NCBI GenBank assembly: GCA_949286415.1
Contig: CASEBV010000026.1
Coordinates: 1-64,000 of the forward strand
Reading direction: 5' to 3'
From: an uncultured Bacteroidales bacterium
GTDB taxonomy: Bacteria; Bacteroidota; Bacteroidia; Bacteroidales; UBA932
DNA: 64,000 nt
This document shows, one piece after another, positions 9,415-18,395 of this stretch. The notes beneath the pieces were generated by a model that saw only the letters and a list, made by a program, of their open reading frames with translations, did no database searches and had not been told where the DNA came from. Made by a program: the position numbers and the translations under genes. The first letter of the stretch is position 1, and each line of letters starts with the position of its first letter.

Positions 9415-11463
9415 TTATTGTTTAATATATTTGAAATCAGCAGTAACAGCCTTCTTGTCCAGTACATCCTCCGCCGGGAAAAGATATAGATTTATCGTTT
9501 TCTTCGGCTCGATGTATCGCTGTGGCAGTTCCACTTCTCCGGACACCCGGCCTTCAGTACCTTTCGGGATTTCATAAATGTAACACATCCTGTCTTCCGC
9601 CGAGGTAAGTGCTCTTGTGGCAATATGAAGCTCGGCATCACAAGGAAGCTCCCTGTTTTTCTCTATTGTCACCGTAAATTTCAGCACGGACTTTTTCTTG
9701 AAGAAACCGCCTCTTTTCTCAAGTTCGGCATCTATCGTCGCCCTGACATGCTCAAGTTCAAGCTCAGGAAGTTCTTCCATAGTATAGTCAAGCAACTTCA
9801 GCCGCAGTTCCCGCTTCTCGCGGAGAGTCCCGGCAAGGTCAAATTCCCGTCTGAGTTTCTTGTACTCAGGATATTTGGCTTCAAAGTCATTGACTTTTGC
9901 AAGCTTCTCCGACAATTCGGAGACATTCCTGTCAGACTCCGCTGCCAGAGCCCGGACTTCATCCTCAAGCCGACGGATGGAAGAAATCTTTTCCTTGGCC
10001 CGGCCGACAGTCTCAACTCTCTCATATACAGGAGCCATTCCGACCGAGTTACGCAAAACAGCCGCAGCGTCGTTGATGCAGGACGATGCCGAAGACGACG
10101 GTATCGCGTAACGGGAGAGAGCAGTCCTTGCATCTGCGAACTTGCTGCGTTTCAAGTATTCGTCACACGCCCTTAGCATCTCGTCGACCTGACTGCGGTC
10201 CGTCCTGACAGCCTCTTCAAGAAACCTTCCGGCATCCTTGAGGTCATCTTCCATGCGGTTGATTTTTCCTGCATAGCTGACCCAGTCAGAAACACCGGCA
10301 TTCTCCTTCTTCACCCTGGATGCAATTGCATTGAATTCACCAAGGCTCTCGTTCATATCCGGACAAATCCGGAAAAACTCAAACAAGGCATCAGCAAGAA
10401 GAGTCGGAGTAAGAATTATATAATTCTTTATTTCAAGACGGGACAATATTTTCGGCGTAAAATCGTCCTCCTCAAAAGTTTCGCCGCAGAATATGATGAA
10501 GGACGGATTCTTGCCGAGAGTATCATTGATATATGACTTAATCTGGGCGAGGGCACCCCTTACGGCATTTTCCTGTTCTGTCTCAAGGAAATGTGCCTTG
10601 ACAGTACAGGTATATGGTATTGACCTGTCCTGGGCGAACGAATACCTGAAATCCTCTATGTCAAAGTCTCCTGCCCGTTTTCTGCTCAGGCTGAACCATT
10701 TGTCCGCATTGGAAAGCTGGAACAGATACTCGGCATCCCGTTTCTCCGGTGTCGTCAGATAACCTGTCCCTGAGTCAACGGTATCCACAATGTATTTCAC
10801 GAGGGCGGTCTTCAAAGGGGAATCCCCGAAACCTTCCACCCTCCGGCTCTGGCCGTCAGAGAGGAACTGCTCCCCGTCATATACCGGGGAACTGAAACGG
10901 AGTGCCTCGGAAACAGCATTCATAATCAGAACATTGTCTCCGAAAACAGGCTTGAACGAAGGGGCGGTCCTCAGGATATAGCTGCAGAGTGGGGCGGCAG
11001 GATTGACCGAAAATGAACAACATTCAAAATCATTGGTCTGCATCTCCTCCATGAATCTCTTCCTTGCATCGGAAGATATGGAGTCCGCAAAAAGATAGTG
11101 GACGGGAATCACCGGCTCCTGCAGCCCGGTCGAATCAATCCAGAACTTTTTCAGGTCTGAAAGCATGGAAGAGCGGCGCAGCAGTTCAAAAAACCCATAC
11201 TCCGACCTTTCCACGCGAATCTTCCGGCCGTTCTCCAACGCGTTCCACAGCCCGCAACAATAATCCTCAAGCCCGGCAAGCGCCTTGCTCTTGAAAATTT
11301 TTCCGTAGTTGATTCCGCTTGTCGAGACATTGAAATACAGCCAAAGACGGCTCACAGTCCCGTCGGAAGCCGAATAACGGCACAACCTGCCTCCCCCGTC
11401 GATTACCAGGGGAAACAGGAAGTCCTCTTCAGCGTAAATCAGGAGTTGTGCCTTTGCAATCAT
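9415..11463 (-). CDS. Coiled-coil protein with degenerate HSP70-like N-terminus (unrecognised family)
   Basis: I do not recognise this 682-residue family. Residues about 117-165 (IPVHYLFADSISSDARKRF followed by CSFSVNPAAPLCSYIL) resemble the HSP70 stretch in which VPA and the EPTAAAL-Y segment occur. The glycine-rich phosphate loops of an active HSP70 are absent, which suggests a degenerate, possibly inactive ATPase fold. From about 390 to 590 the sequence is rich in charged and leucine residues and probably forms coiled coil. The last 90 residues look beta-rich. The gene overlaps the stop of the upstream actin/HSP70-like gene by four bases (ATGA) and is followed after three bases by the zinc-ribbon GTPase, so its product is probably stoichiometric with them. 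The HSP70 resemblance is visual only. Confidence 0.6.
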   Translation of the reverse strand: MIAKAQLLIYAEEDFLFPLVIDGGGRLCRYSASDGTVSRLWLYFNVSTSGINYGKIFKSKALAGLEDYCCGLWNALENGRKIRVERSEYGFFELLRRSSMLSDLKKFWIDSTGLQEPVIPVHYLFADSISSDARKRFMEEMQTNDFECCSFSVNPAAPLCSYILRTAPSFKPVFGDNVLIMNAVSEALRFSSPVYDGEQFLSDGQSRRVEGFGDSPLKTALVKYIVDTVDSGTGYLTTPEKRDAEYLFQLSNADKWFSLSRKRAGDFDIEDFRYSFAQDRSIPYTCTVKAHFLETEQENAVRGALAQIKSYINDTLGKNPSFIIFCGETFEEDDFTPKILSRLEIKNYIILTPTLLADALFEFFRICPDMNESLGEFNAIASRVKKENAGVSDWVSYAGKINRMEDDLKDAGRFLEEAVRTDRSQVDEMLRACDEYLKRSKFADARTALSRYAIPSSSASSCINDAAAVLRNSVGMAPVYERVETVGRAKEKISSIRRLEDEVRALAAESDRNVSELSEKLAKVNDFEAKYPEYKKLRREFDLAGTLREKRELRLKLLDYTMEELPELELEHVRATIDAELEKRGGFFKKKSVLKFTVTIEKNRELPCDAELHIATRALTSAEDRMCYIYEIPKGTEGRVSGEVELPQRYIEPKKTINLYLFPAEDVLDKKAVTADFKYIKQ

Positions 11464-14400
11464 CTTGTAGTCTCCGGTATAAGCACATCGTTCAGATACT
11501 TGAGAGCAGCAGCAATGATTATAGGCATTCTGTAGACAGGCACATCCTCTTCTTCTTTCTCACACTCTTTTCTGTACTTGACATATTCCCGGTCATTCCT
11601 GATGAAAGCCTCCACATCAAGATTGTCCTTGCCCCTGGACAGGCCGCCAAGCTCGTCCACGAATCCGGCATCCTTGATGAACTTGAGAAAAATGGTCATG
11701 AAGGCGTTGAAATTCTCAAATGTATCCGGGAAGAGAATGTTGATTCCGTTTTCAAACAGAGTATCAGGGATAAGGTCGGTATCCTTGAATTCCTCCTTGG
11801 TCTTTGACTGGACGATTCCCTTTTCTCCGATGACATCATAGTTCTCAATGACTCTCTCCTCGTCTTCATCCCGGACAATCTTGAGATTGACAAAATTGTC
11901 ATTGGCAAGGCCAATCGCCACTTCGCTCTTGTTCTCCCTGCGGCTTTGCTGCTTGGAGTCATCGTCACCCTGATTGTCAATGACTACTTTGATATCCTGG
12001 GAGCCGAATCCGGCCTGGAAACACTTGCGGTAATATCTTGCCGCATCATCAGACATGGTCTCGAACAGCCATTCGAACAGACGGCCTCCCTTTCCGTAAT
12101 ACCTTACATGGAAAGTCTCCACCGCAGAGAGGTCTTCGGCATTGTTGCGGATGACATTGCTGGAAAGAAGGCCGGAGTAGAACATCAGCATGCCGGTGAC
12201 ATAAGCAGGCATGGAGAATATCTTCGGCACATTCTTGAGAAGTGTCTCATAGAAATTATAGAAATCATTGTCTGTCTTGAGAGCATCGAAGATATTGCCG
12301 AGGTAATACGGAGCCCTGGAGTAAAGCTGGGAATCCGGACTCTCGACATCTTCAATATTGAGGACATTTATGCTCTTGTTGGACTTGACGAACTTGGCGA
12401 TGCAGTCCCTGAATTCCTTTGAAGACTGGATTGCCTTGAAGAAGAAGCCTCCGGCCATTCTCACGGAACTCTGGGTCAGAAGCCGGATTTCGCCTTCTTT
12501 CTTTCCCATTATCAGGATATCGCTCGTCGAGCCGCCGACATCAATTCCCACAGCAACATGCTTGCTGTCAAGCCTCGTCTGTTTTGACAATGCGTAGGCG
12601 CATACGGCCTCTGACTCGGTATACTCACGGCGCTTCACATTGCTGAAACCGTCGGCGACATTCATTCTGACCGCATGCTCATATATCCTGCCGAGATCCC
12701 TGCGGTCTCTTGCACCCATTGATGAAGGGAATGACCAGTGCAGGACATCCGGTCTTGCTCCGGTTTCAAACAGGTCGGCACAAATCTGGAGCCACAGGGT
12801 AGAGATGAATGAGGTCTTGCTGTTCTTGGCATCGGAAAGCCATTTCATATTGTAATGAAGTTCTCCAGCCTGAGTAATGATTGTGTGCTCATTCATTGAC
12901 CTGATGGCAATATTGGCCTCATTTACAGGCACACCCCCGGCGATTTCACGGTCTTTGCCTATATTTTCCGGAATATACTGCCTGTCGTGGTCATGAATCC
13001 ACGATTTCACCTGCCCGTTATTGAGCACCGGAGATTCATTTGAAATAAAGTACAGCTCATCAGGAAGAGCAAGCCCTCCGTCCTCGTTGTCAAACCCGAC
13101 CAGAGCAAGTCTTCTGTTCTTGAACGGGACAGGATGAGGGACAGACTCATTCTCCAACTTGTAATATGCACATGTGTTGGTACTTCCGAAGTCTATGCCG
13201 ACAACTGCCTTGCTGAAAGCATCAGCCGGCAGATCTTCCCGATACTGCGTACCCCTGTCATTGCCTTCGCTCTTTATCAGAAGCAGTCCGGCCTCAGCCT
13301 CGCGCTCATTTACATTGATTATTATTGAAATGGACTTGAGAGGCTTGTCGGACTCACAGATTTCATAACGGTGTTTGTTGGTCGTGACCTTGTTGACAGG
13401 ATACTCTATCAGCTTGTCGATATCAGCTCCATCCTCAAATGTAGGCATCATCCTGATTCCCGAAACATTTGTAGGAAATTCGCTGTAATAGTAATACCTG
13501 TGCCATTTGTCAGAGCGGAAATCCGGCCATGTGAATACCTTGCCGTCCCTTTCCTCTATCCTGCGCATCTGGAATGTCTTCTGGCAGATGGATATCGGCG
13601 ATGACTCCCCATTCAGTTTTGCGAGCAGCTTCACATCGACCTTTCCGTCATTCCCGACCGAGGCATGCAGGCTTATGTCTCCCTTGCCTTCCATTATTGC
13701 GGATATGGACTTCTCGAGATTCATCTGCTCCATGGCCTTCTTTGAGAAAGGAAGTGCCAGCCACCAGATATCGCCCTGTTTTTCGTCCACTGCCTTCAGG
13801 TAATATGCCGGAGACAAATCATAGTCGCGGCCAGGAGTCTGCTTCCATGCGCAGATATACTCGCTGTCAATGAATATTTCGGTATCATTGATTTTAAACG
13901 AGCTGTCCTGCTCTTTGGTATAAAGGGTGCCGGACTTATACCAGAATGTGAACTCGGTGTTGAGCAGCTTTGCAATCGGCCCCTCCGGCATGGAGACGGA
14001 TGTCGGAATCTGAGTATTCACCTTATCCGACAGCTTGATGCGCAATGCGTCAGACCAGCGGCTGAGTTCAGTCTGGAACTTGTAGATGTCTTCCCGCAGA
14101 GCCTCAAGATTCACATTGTATTTCTCGCGGACATCAGTATTTGTGCAGATTGCCTGAAGTTCCTCAAGATAGGTGTCAATCTGATTCTTGGCATTGTATA
14201 TGAACGCATGCAGTCTCTGCAATTCAGCTGTCGACACTTCAGGATTGTCCGTAGGGTCAGTGAATTTGCCGTTGGCATTGACCCAAGGAATATCTTCCCT
14301 TATTGTCCTCTCGCTCAGATTATAGTTGATGGACGGGAAAAGGATGGTATATGGGGATGTCGCCCCCACAGGAATATATTTGAATTTCCCGTCATCATTT

Positions 14401-14924
14401 TTCTTATAATACAGAATCTGGATTTTCGGAGGATTCTCGCTGTCTATCGCCTTATTGTGATAAACCCACAACGGAGTATCATCAAACAGCATCGATCCAT
14501 AGATATTCAGGATATTGAATGAACCGTGGTTCTGCCTTATGTCTTTGCCGAGCAGCTCTATAGGGGAGGAAAACTCAAAACTGTCCTTTCTCAGGGCGTA
14601 TGCGGCAATGAGCCCTCTCCATTCATCCTTGAATGCCTTGTAGCAGTTGTCAAGAGTATTGGTGCCGAGTTCGTCTCTGTTTGCACAGACGGCAAGCCTT
14701 GTGATCATCACTCTCGCCCATGGTGTCGGCACACCTGAAATCAGGGTCTTGAAAACCTCCCTGTCATCTGCCTTGGACTCCGAAGTCTTTATATTCTTGA
14801 TAAAATTGGTAACATTGGCCGGATCTGTCCCCATCCACTTGTTGACCTCGGTAACAGGAATCGGATTGGCCGAATCTATCAGCAACAATTCGTTTGTATT
14901 ATTGTCTGCCATAATCTTACTCAT
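11460..14924 (-). CDS. Large protein with C-terminal actin/HSP70-like ATPase domain
   Basis: The 1154-residue protein has an N-terminal half (1 to about 560) of unknown fold. Its C-terminal half shows the two phosphate loops of the actin/HSP70 superfamily: VVGIDFGSTNTCAYYK near 573 and VAVGIDVGGSTSDILIM near 788. The intervening segment includes LHWSFPSSMGARDRRDLGRI, followed by a VCAYALS-like stretch, matching the HSP70 connect region. Such domains bind and hydrolyse ATP and often polymerise or act as chaperones. The gene follows the tubulin-like gene with an 8-base overlap, so a tubulin-fold and an actin-fold NTPase are made together. I considered the SrfB virulence-factor family, which also carries an HSP70-like ATPase, but cannot confirm it. 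The start is the ATG at 14924; an ATG at 14912 (MADNN) is possible. Confidence 0.75.
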   Translation of the reverse strand: MSKIMADNNTNELLLIDSANPIPVTEVNKWMGTDPANVTNFIKNIKTSESKADDREVFKTLISGVPTPWARVMITRLAVCANRDELGTNTLDNCYKAFKDEWRGLIAAYALRKDSFEFSSPIELLGKDIRQNHGSFNILNIYGSMLFDDTPLWVYHNKAIDSENPPKIQILYYKKNDDGKFKYIPVGATSPYTILFPSINYNLSERTIREDIPWVNANGKFTDPTDNPEVSTAELQRLHAFIYNAKNQIDTYLEELQAICTNTDVREKYNVNLEALREDIYKFQTELSRWSDALRIKLSDKVNTQIPTSVSMPEGPIAKLLNTEFTFWYKSGTLYTKEQDSSFKINDTEIFIDSEYICAWKQTPGRDYDLSPAYYLKAVDEKQGDIWWLALPFSKKAMEQMNLEKSISAIMEGKGDISLHASVGNDGKVDVKLLAKLNGESSPISICQKTFQMRRIEERDGKVFTWPDFRSDKWHRYYYYSEFPTNVSGIRMMPTFEDGADIDKLIEYPVNKVTTNKHRYEICESDKPLKSISIIINVNEREAEAGLLLIKSEGNDRGTQYREDLPADAFSKAVVGIDFGSTNTCAYYKLENESVPHPVPFKNRRLALVGFDNEDGGLALPDELYFISNESPVLNNGQVKSWIHDHDRQYIPENIGKDREIAGGVPVNEANIAIRSMNEHTIITQAGELHYNMKWLSDAKNSKTSFISTLWLQICADLFETGARPDVLHWSFPSSMGARDRRDLGRIYEHAVRMNVADGFSNVKRREYTESEAVCAYALSKQTRLDSKHVAVGIDVGGSTSDILIMGKKEGEIRLLTQSSVRMAGGFFFKAIQSSKEFRDCIAKFVKSNKSINVLNIEDVESPDSQLYSRAPYYLGNIFDALKTDNDFYNFYETLLKNVPKIFSMPAYVTGMLMFYSGLLSSNVIRNNAEDLSAVETFHVRYYGKGGRLFEWLFETMSDDAARYYRKCFQAGFGSQDIKVVIDNQGDDDSKQQSRRENKSEVAIGLANDNFVNLKIVRDEDEERVIENYDVIGEKGIVQSKTKEEFKDTDLIPDTLFENGINILFPDTFENFNAFMTIFLKFIKDAGFVDELGGLSRGKDNLDVEAFIRNDREYVKYRKECEKEEEDVPVYRMPIIIAAALKYLNDVLIPETTR

Positions 14925-16452
14925 TAAAATAAAGATTCAACAATGTCGCGTATGTCCTGGCCATCAGGTCATCAAATGATGTCATACGGTCCGTCTTCAC
15001 CTCATTGAAACGGCTCTTGACCTTGTCTATGATGCTTGACATCAGACCGACCTTGAATGTCTGGGGATTGTCTCCCGCAAAAAGATTCTCATTGATCTTG
15101 TATTTCCTGTAGCTCTTAAGGTCGGAACAAGTGAACAGATTGTCATTGAAAAGAATCCCATGACCGCCCCTTGACTCATTCATCTGAGGCAGCCATCCCT
15201 TTACCAATTCATCCCTGTCATTCACGGCCACATTGAACAGGCCGAAATATTTCTGGAGACTCTTGAACTGCGCTCCGTCGACATCCACGGTCGGGAAGAG
15301 ACGCTTGGCAGTGCTGAAGAAGAAATCATTTCCCTTGATGTCAAGCCATGAAGCGACAAGCAGCAGACCGAACTTTTTCTTAAGAGTATCTGCGGCCCCC
15401 TGGGCAAACAAAGGGAAATCAAGCTTGCGGGATTCATAATTATGTGCGATGCACAGGAATTTCTTGTTGCCGTCCCTGTCAAAGGCCTCCTTGCCTCTGC
15501 TGCATTCCTCAAAGAAATCAAAAGCGGCGAATGCAGCAATCAATTCGATATAGTCCGCCGGATTTTTCTGGGAATCGCCTCCGGTCACACCCTTTGCCCC
15601 GCCCTTGATGACATCCCGGCTCTCGTTGGTAGTCCTTCCGAGAAGGTACAGCCTTCTGTATGCCTCCCTGACCGTCTTGTCGCTGTTGTAGAACATGAGG
15701 GCCGCCTGGGAATTGATGGCGAAATTCTCGCTTCTTGCAATCACCTCATCCGGGTTTGATGAGCTGACGTCAAACCTGAAATATGATGTAAGGACAATGG
15801 AGCCGAAGAAATTGTTGGCAATGATATCCTTGGACTCCCCGCCTATCAGCTTGCATGCCTCCCGGAAAGCCAGAGGAATAATCGGAATGGAAGATGCCCC
15901 GGTACCTCCGAACACAGATCCGAATACAAAGACAGGCTGATTGTCGGCACTGAGCAGAGCCTTGAGAAAATCCCGGAGCTGGCTGGCCCTGTCGGCGGAC
16001 TTATAGGCCTCTTTGATGATGGCATGGTACATCAGCATTGAGCCGAGCTGAGTCTGGGCCCTGTAGCCATGCTTGAGATTCATCCTCCTGACAGGATCAT
16101 CCAGGAAAATATCCACCAGGTCAGATACATGTGTCTCTTCATTATGAGCCTTCTCATTGGAATAATTTGAAATGCTCTCATAAGAGCTCTCGTCAGTATA
16201 TCCCGGAGTAAATTCGTAATAGTTGATTGATGCCGAGAAGAAAGTCTCGGACTTGGCCTTGTCGCCGTTCACCTTTTTATAGGCGTCCACAGTGGAGCGC
16301 AATCTCTCAAAATTGCCGTTGTTGCTGTCTGTGTCAAGAGCCAGGATATGAACATCCGTATTGTCATACATGCCCATCGCACATGTATGCACGAAACTTT
16401 CAAGGCAGCGCATTCCAGTGCCGCCTATGCCAATCAAAAAGACATTTCTCAT
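14917..16452 (-). CDS. Tubulin-like GTPase protein (Tubulin_2 type)
   Basis: The 511-residue protein begins MRNVFLIGIGGTGMRCLESF, a Rossmann-type nucleotide loop. It continues with LALDTDSNNGNFERL at about 38-52 and contains FGSVFGGTGASSIP at about 175-188, equivalent to the tubulin/FtsZ glycine-rich signature. These features match the bacterial tubulin-like family (Pfam Tubulin_2, recalled). Members occur in multi-gene systems of unknown function rather than in cell division. It is too divergent from FtsZ to be the division protein, and dcw-cluster genes are absent around it. It follows the small membrane protein by two bases and overlaps the actin/HSP70-like gene by eight. GTP binding and polymerisation are inferred from the fold. 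Confidence 0.8.
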   Translation of the reverse strand: MRNVFLIGIGGTGMRCLESFVHTCAMGMYDNTDVHILALDTDSNNGNFERLRSTVDAYKKVNGDKAKSETFFSASINYYEFTPGYTDESSYESISNYSNEKAHNEETHVSDLVDIFLDDPVRRMNLKHGYRAQTQLGSMLMYHAIIKEAYKSADRASQLRDFLKALLSADNQPVFVFGSVFGGTGASSIPIIPLAFREACKLIGGESKDIIANNFFGSIVLTSYFRFDVSSSNPDEVIARSENFAINSQAALMFYNSDKTVREAYRRLYLLGRTTNESRDVIKGGAKGVTGGDSQKNPADYIELIAAFAAFDFFEECSRGKEAFDRDGNKKFLCIAHNYESRKLDFPLFAQGAADTLKKKFGLLLVASWLDIKGNDFFFSTAKRLFPTVDVDGAQFKSLQKYFGLFNVAVNDRDELVKGWLPQMNESRGGHGILFNDNLFTCSDLKSYRKYKINENLFAGDNPQTFKVGLMSSIIDKVKSRFNEVKTDRMTSFDDLMARTYATLLNLYFNE

Positions 16453-16454
16453 GT

Positions 16455-16847
16455 TCAGGCTTTCTTAGGGAAAATAGATTCAAGCTTTGTTCCTACTCTT
16501 GCCATCTTGACTATTGCAAATCCGGCGAGGAAGTAGACAACCGCAGCCACAAAGGCACCGAGAATCATGTGGGTCATATACTTGTTTGCAAATGCGTCAA
16601 CTGTTATCCTCTGACTGAACATAAGCCAGTTCAGGACAAAAGCCACGATGAAGGACAGGAAACAGAAAACGAAGAACCATACCCGCCTGACAGCACCAGA
16701 CTTGTCGTTCTTGCCGGACTGCCATTTAATCATGTTGGCAACCAGAATCATCAGTGCAAGAAATACGACAGCAAGTGCGACATCAAAAAGATAGGTGGAA
16801 AGAATTGCATTGGCCAAATCCGGGGCCGTCTTAATCGGTGCGTTCAT
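16455..16847 (-). CDS. Small three-helix membrane protein of the tubulin/GTPase gene set
   Basis: The 130-residue protein starts at the ATG at 16847 (MNAPIKTAPDLANAIL); the frame extends two codons upstream only through a TTG. It has three hydrophobic helices at about 17-40, 54-78 and 92-114, separated by a basic cytoplasmic loop (KWQSGKNDKSGAVRR), and ends in a basic tail. No family is recognised. Its place between the lipoprotein gene and the tubulin-like gene, with a two-base gap to the latter, suggests it anchors the cytoplasmic NTPases to the inner membrane or links them to the lipoprotein. That role is inferred from position only. Confidence 0.7.
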   Translation of the reverse strand: MNAPIKTAPDLANAILSTYLFDVALAVVFLALMILVANMIKWQSGKNDKSGAVRRVWFFVFCFLSFIVAFVLNWLMFSQRITVDAFANKYMTHMILGAFVAAVVYFLAGFAIVKMARVGTKLESIFPKKA

Positions 16848-16895
16848 AGTCAAATCATTAATATTTGTTAATAGTTAAATTCTTCAAAAAGGGAA

Positions 16896-18257
16896 TCACA
16901 GGCTGTATGTGCTGAGATATAAAGTATACAATACGGCGGAATCCTTGCCGACAGGATTCATCCCCGGATCCATCAGCACCTGAGAAATGCTCTGGAATAT
17001 CGACGTGTTCATTGCTCCGCCCTGGGCGGCAGAGATGCTGCGCCACTGATAGGCGGAATTGAGGTCCTGATTCTGGGTGAAATTGTCAGAAACCTTTGTC
17101 ACGACGAAATCAACTTTGAGAAGATTCGGCCACTCGTATGACAATGAATTGCCGACCCCGTCAAAATCCTCATCAAGAACCAGCACCAGCTCCCCTGTCT
17201 CGTCAAAAGCAGCCTTGTCTATGGCAAATACATCCTTTACCTCTGTGATATGGGATGCCTTCGGCTTCACCGGAGCTTCCAGATATGTACTGTCAAGAAA
17301 TTCCTGATAATCCTCAGCCACAAGATATACGACCGGGGCAACCTCATCGATTCTATATCCGTCAAAAGCAGATTTGTCGACAAAAAGGCCTCTGGTGACA
17401 TATCTCTGCTCAAGTTCTCCCTCTGAAAGATAGCTGCGCATGTCTTTCCATGAAACTCCGTACTCCTGCACATCAAATCTGCCGTCTGTCCGGCAATTGT
17501 CAGCAACAGGCGACACACTCGGATTGATATCAGGGTAGGATTCTGCGCGAAGCACGGCAGGGACTCCGTTATTCAGGTGCAGGAGCTTGACATTGGATGC
17601 TCCGGCAGGAGCACTCCTTGAAAATCTGTCGTAAATATTGTTTTCAAGTTCAGCGTCAGTGAAAAGCATGTAATATCTGAACTTGTTGTATCTCCCGCTC
17701 TCAACATAAGGCTCGCTGATGATATATATGTCGCGGCCCTTGCTCAGCCAGAGGCGGAACTCATCGGCAAGATAAGGATTGTTGAGATTGTCTCTTGTGG
17801 AATTTTTCAGAAAATATTCTCCGTCAGTAATCAGCACGGCCTGATTGTCCTTGTTCACGATGTCGGAAACCGCCTGCTTGATGTCAGCATTGTTGACTTC
17901 ATGGATATTGCTCAGAAGCTGATATACCATCTGCGGATCTTCCGTCTCCCTGGTGATCCGGCTTCCCTTGATGGACCAGAATACAGGGCTGCAGTCCACA
18001 ATCGACGGATGTGTGGCCCGATAATAATCGGAATACTTCGCTTCTGCCACACAGGTTGAATAATCGACATACAGGTCGACATCACTGTTGATGGTGACAC
18101 CCCGGGAAGGGAAGTTATATTCATCGAATTCTTCAAGATGGGACAAATCCCCGGTAATGTTTCCGGAACATCCGGCAAGGGAGAAAACGACCGCTGCCGC
18201 AGACACAACAAGTCCCGATACCGGCAAATTTTTGGTCAGAAAATTGGCTGAAAACAT
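16896..18257 (-). CDS. Lipoprotein with vWA-like (MIDAS) domain, first gene of the tubulin/GTPase set
   Basis: The 453-residue protein has a hydrophobic N-terminus ending in a lipobox (SLAGC, Cys30). A von Willebrand A-like core follows: a beta strand ending DLYVDYSTC (residues 61-69), giving a DxSxC variant of the metal-ion-dependent adhesion motif, an NAD turn at 123-125, and QAVLITDGEYF at about 139-149. This fits a metal-binding vWA fold exposed in the periplasm or at the outer membrane. It is the first gene after the promoter at 18284-18292 and leads seven further genes on the same strand. A role as the extracytoplasmic sensor or ligand-binding part is inferred. The vWA call rests on motif spacing only. 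Confidence 0.65.
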   Translation of the reverse strand: MFSANFLTKNLPVSGLVVSAAAVVFSLAGCSGNITGDLSHLEEFDEYNFPSRGVTINSDVDLYVDYSTCVAEAKYSDYYRATHPSIVDCSPVFWSIKGSRITRETEDPQMVYQLLSNIHEVNNADIKQAVSDIVNKDNQAVLITDGEYFLKNSTRDNLNNPYLADEFRLWLSKGRDIYIISEPYVESGRYNKFRYYMLFTDAELENNIYDRFSRSAPAGASNVKLLHLNNGVPAVLRAESYPDINPSVSPVADNCRTDGRFDVQEYGVSWKDMRSYLSEGELEQRYVTRGLFVDKSAFDGYRIDEVAPVVYLVAEDYQEFLDSTYLEAPVKPKASHITEVKDVFAIDKAAFDETGELVLVLDEDFDGVGNSLSYEWPNLLKVDFVVTKVSDNFTQNQDLNSAYQWRSISAAQGGAMNTSIFQSISQVLMDPGMNPVGKDSAVLYTLYLSTYSL

Positions 18258-18283
18258 ATTCTAGTGCTTTTAATTATAGGATT

Positions 18284-18292
18284 GCAAATTTA
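18284..18292 (-). promoter_or_regulatory. Bacteroidota -7 promoter element before the tubulin/GTPase gene set
   Basis: On the minus strand this reads TAAATTTGC, an exact match to the TAnnTTTGC consensus, 27 bases before the ATG at 18257. No clear TTTG element lies at the expected upstream distance. The surrounding 138 bases (18258-18395) are AT-rich and contain nothing else I recognise. Because the eight genes that follow are nearly gapless, this is the likely promoter for the whole set. Confidence 0.5.
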
Positions 18293-18395
18293 CTATTTAA
18301 AATTGTTTTTTCCTTATTATAAGATATAAAATTTCTCTCCAGGGAAAAAATCATTTAAAACAGCCGGTCCTATCACTTAAAAGCATGATGAAACC

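Noticed and set aside
11460..14924. SrfB virulence factor call for the HSP70-like protein
   Set aside because: Both have HSP70-like ATPase motifs, but I could not match other parts, and the neighbours are not SrfA/SrfC-like as far as I can see.
14917..16452. FtsZ
   Set aside because: Loop sequences diverge strongly, the C-terminal FtsZ tail is absent and no division genes are near.
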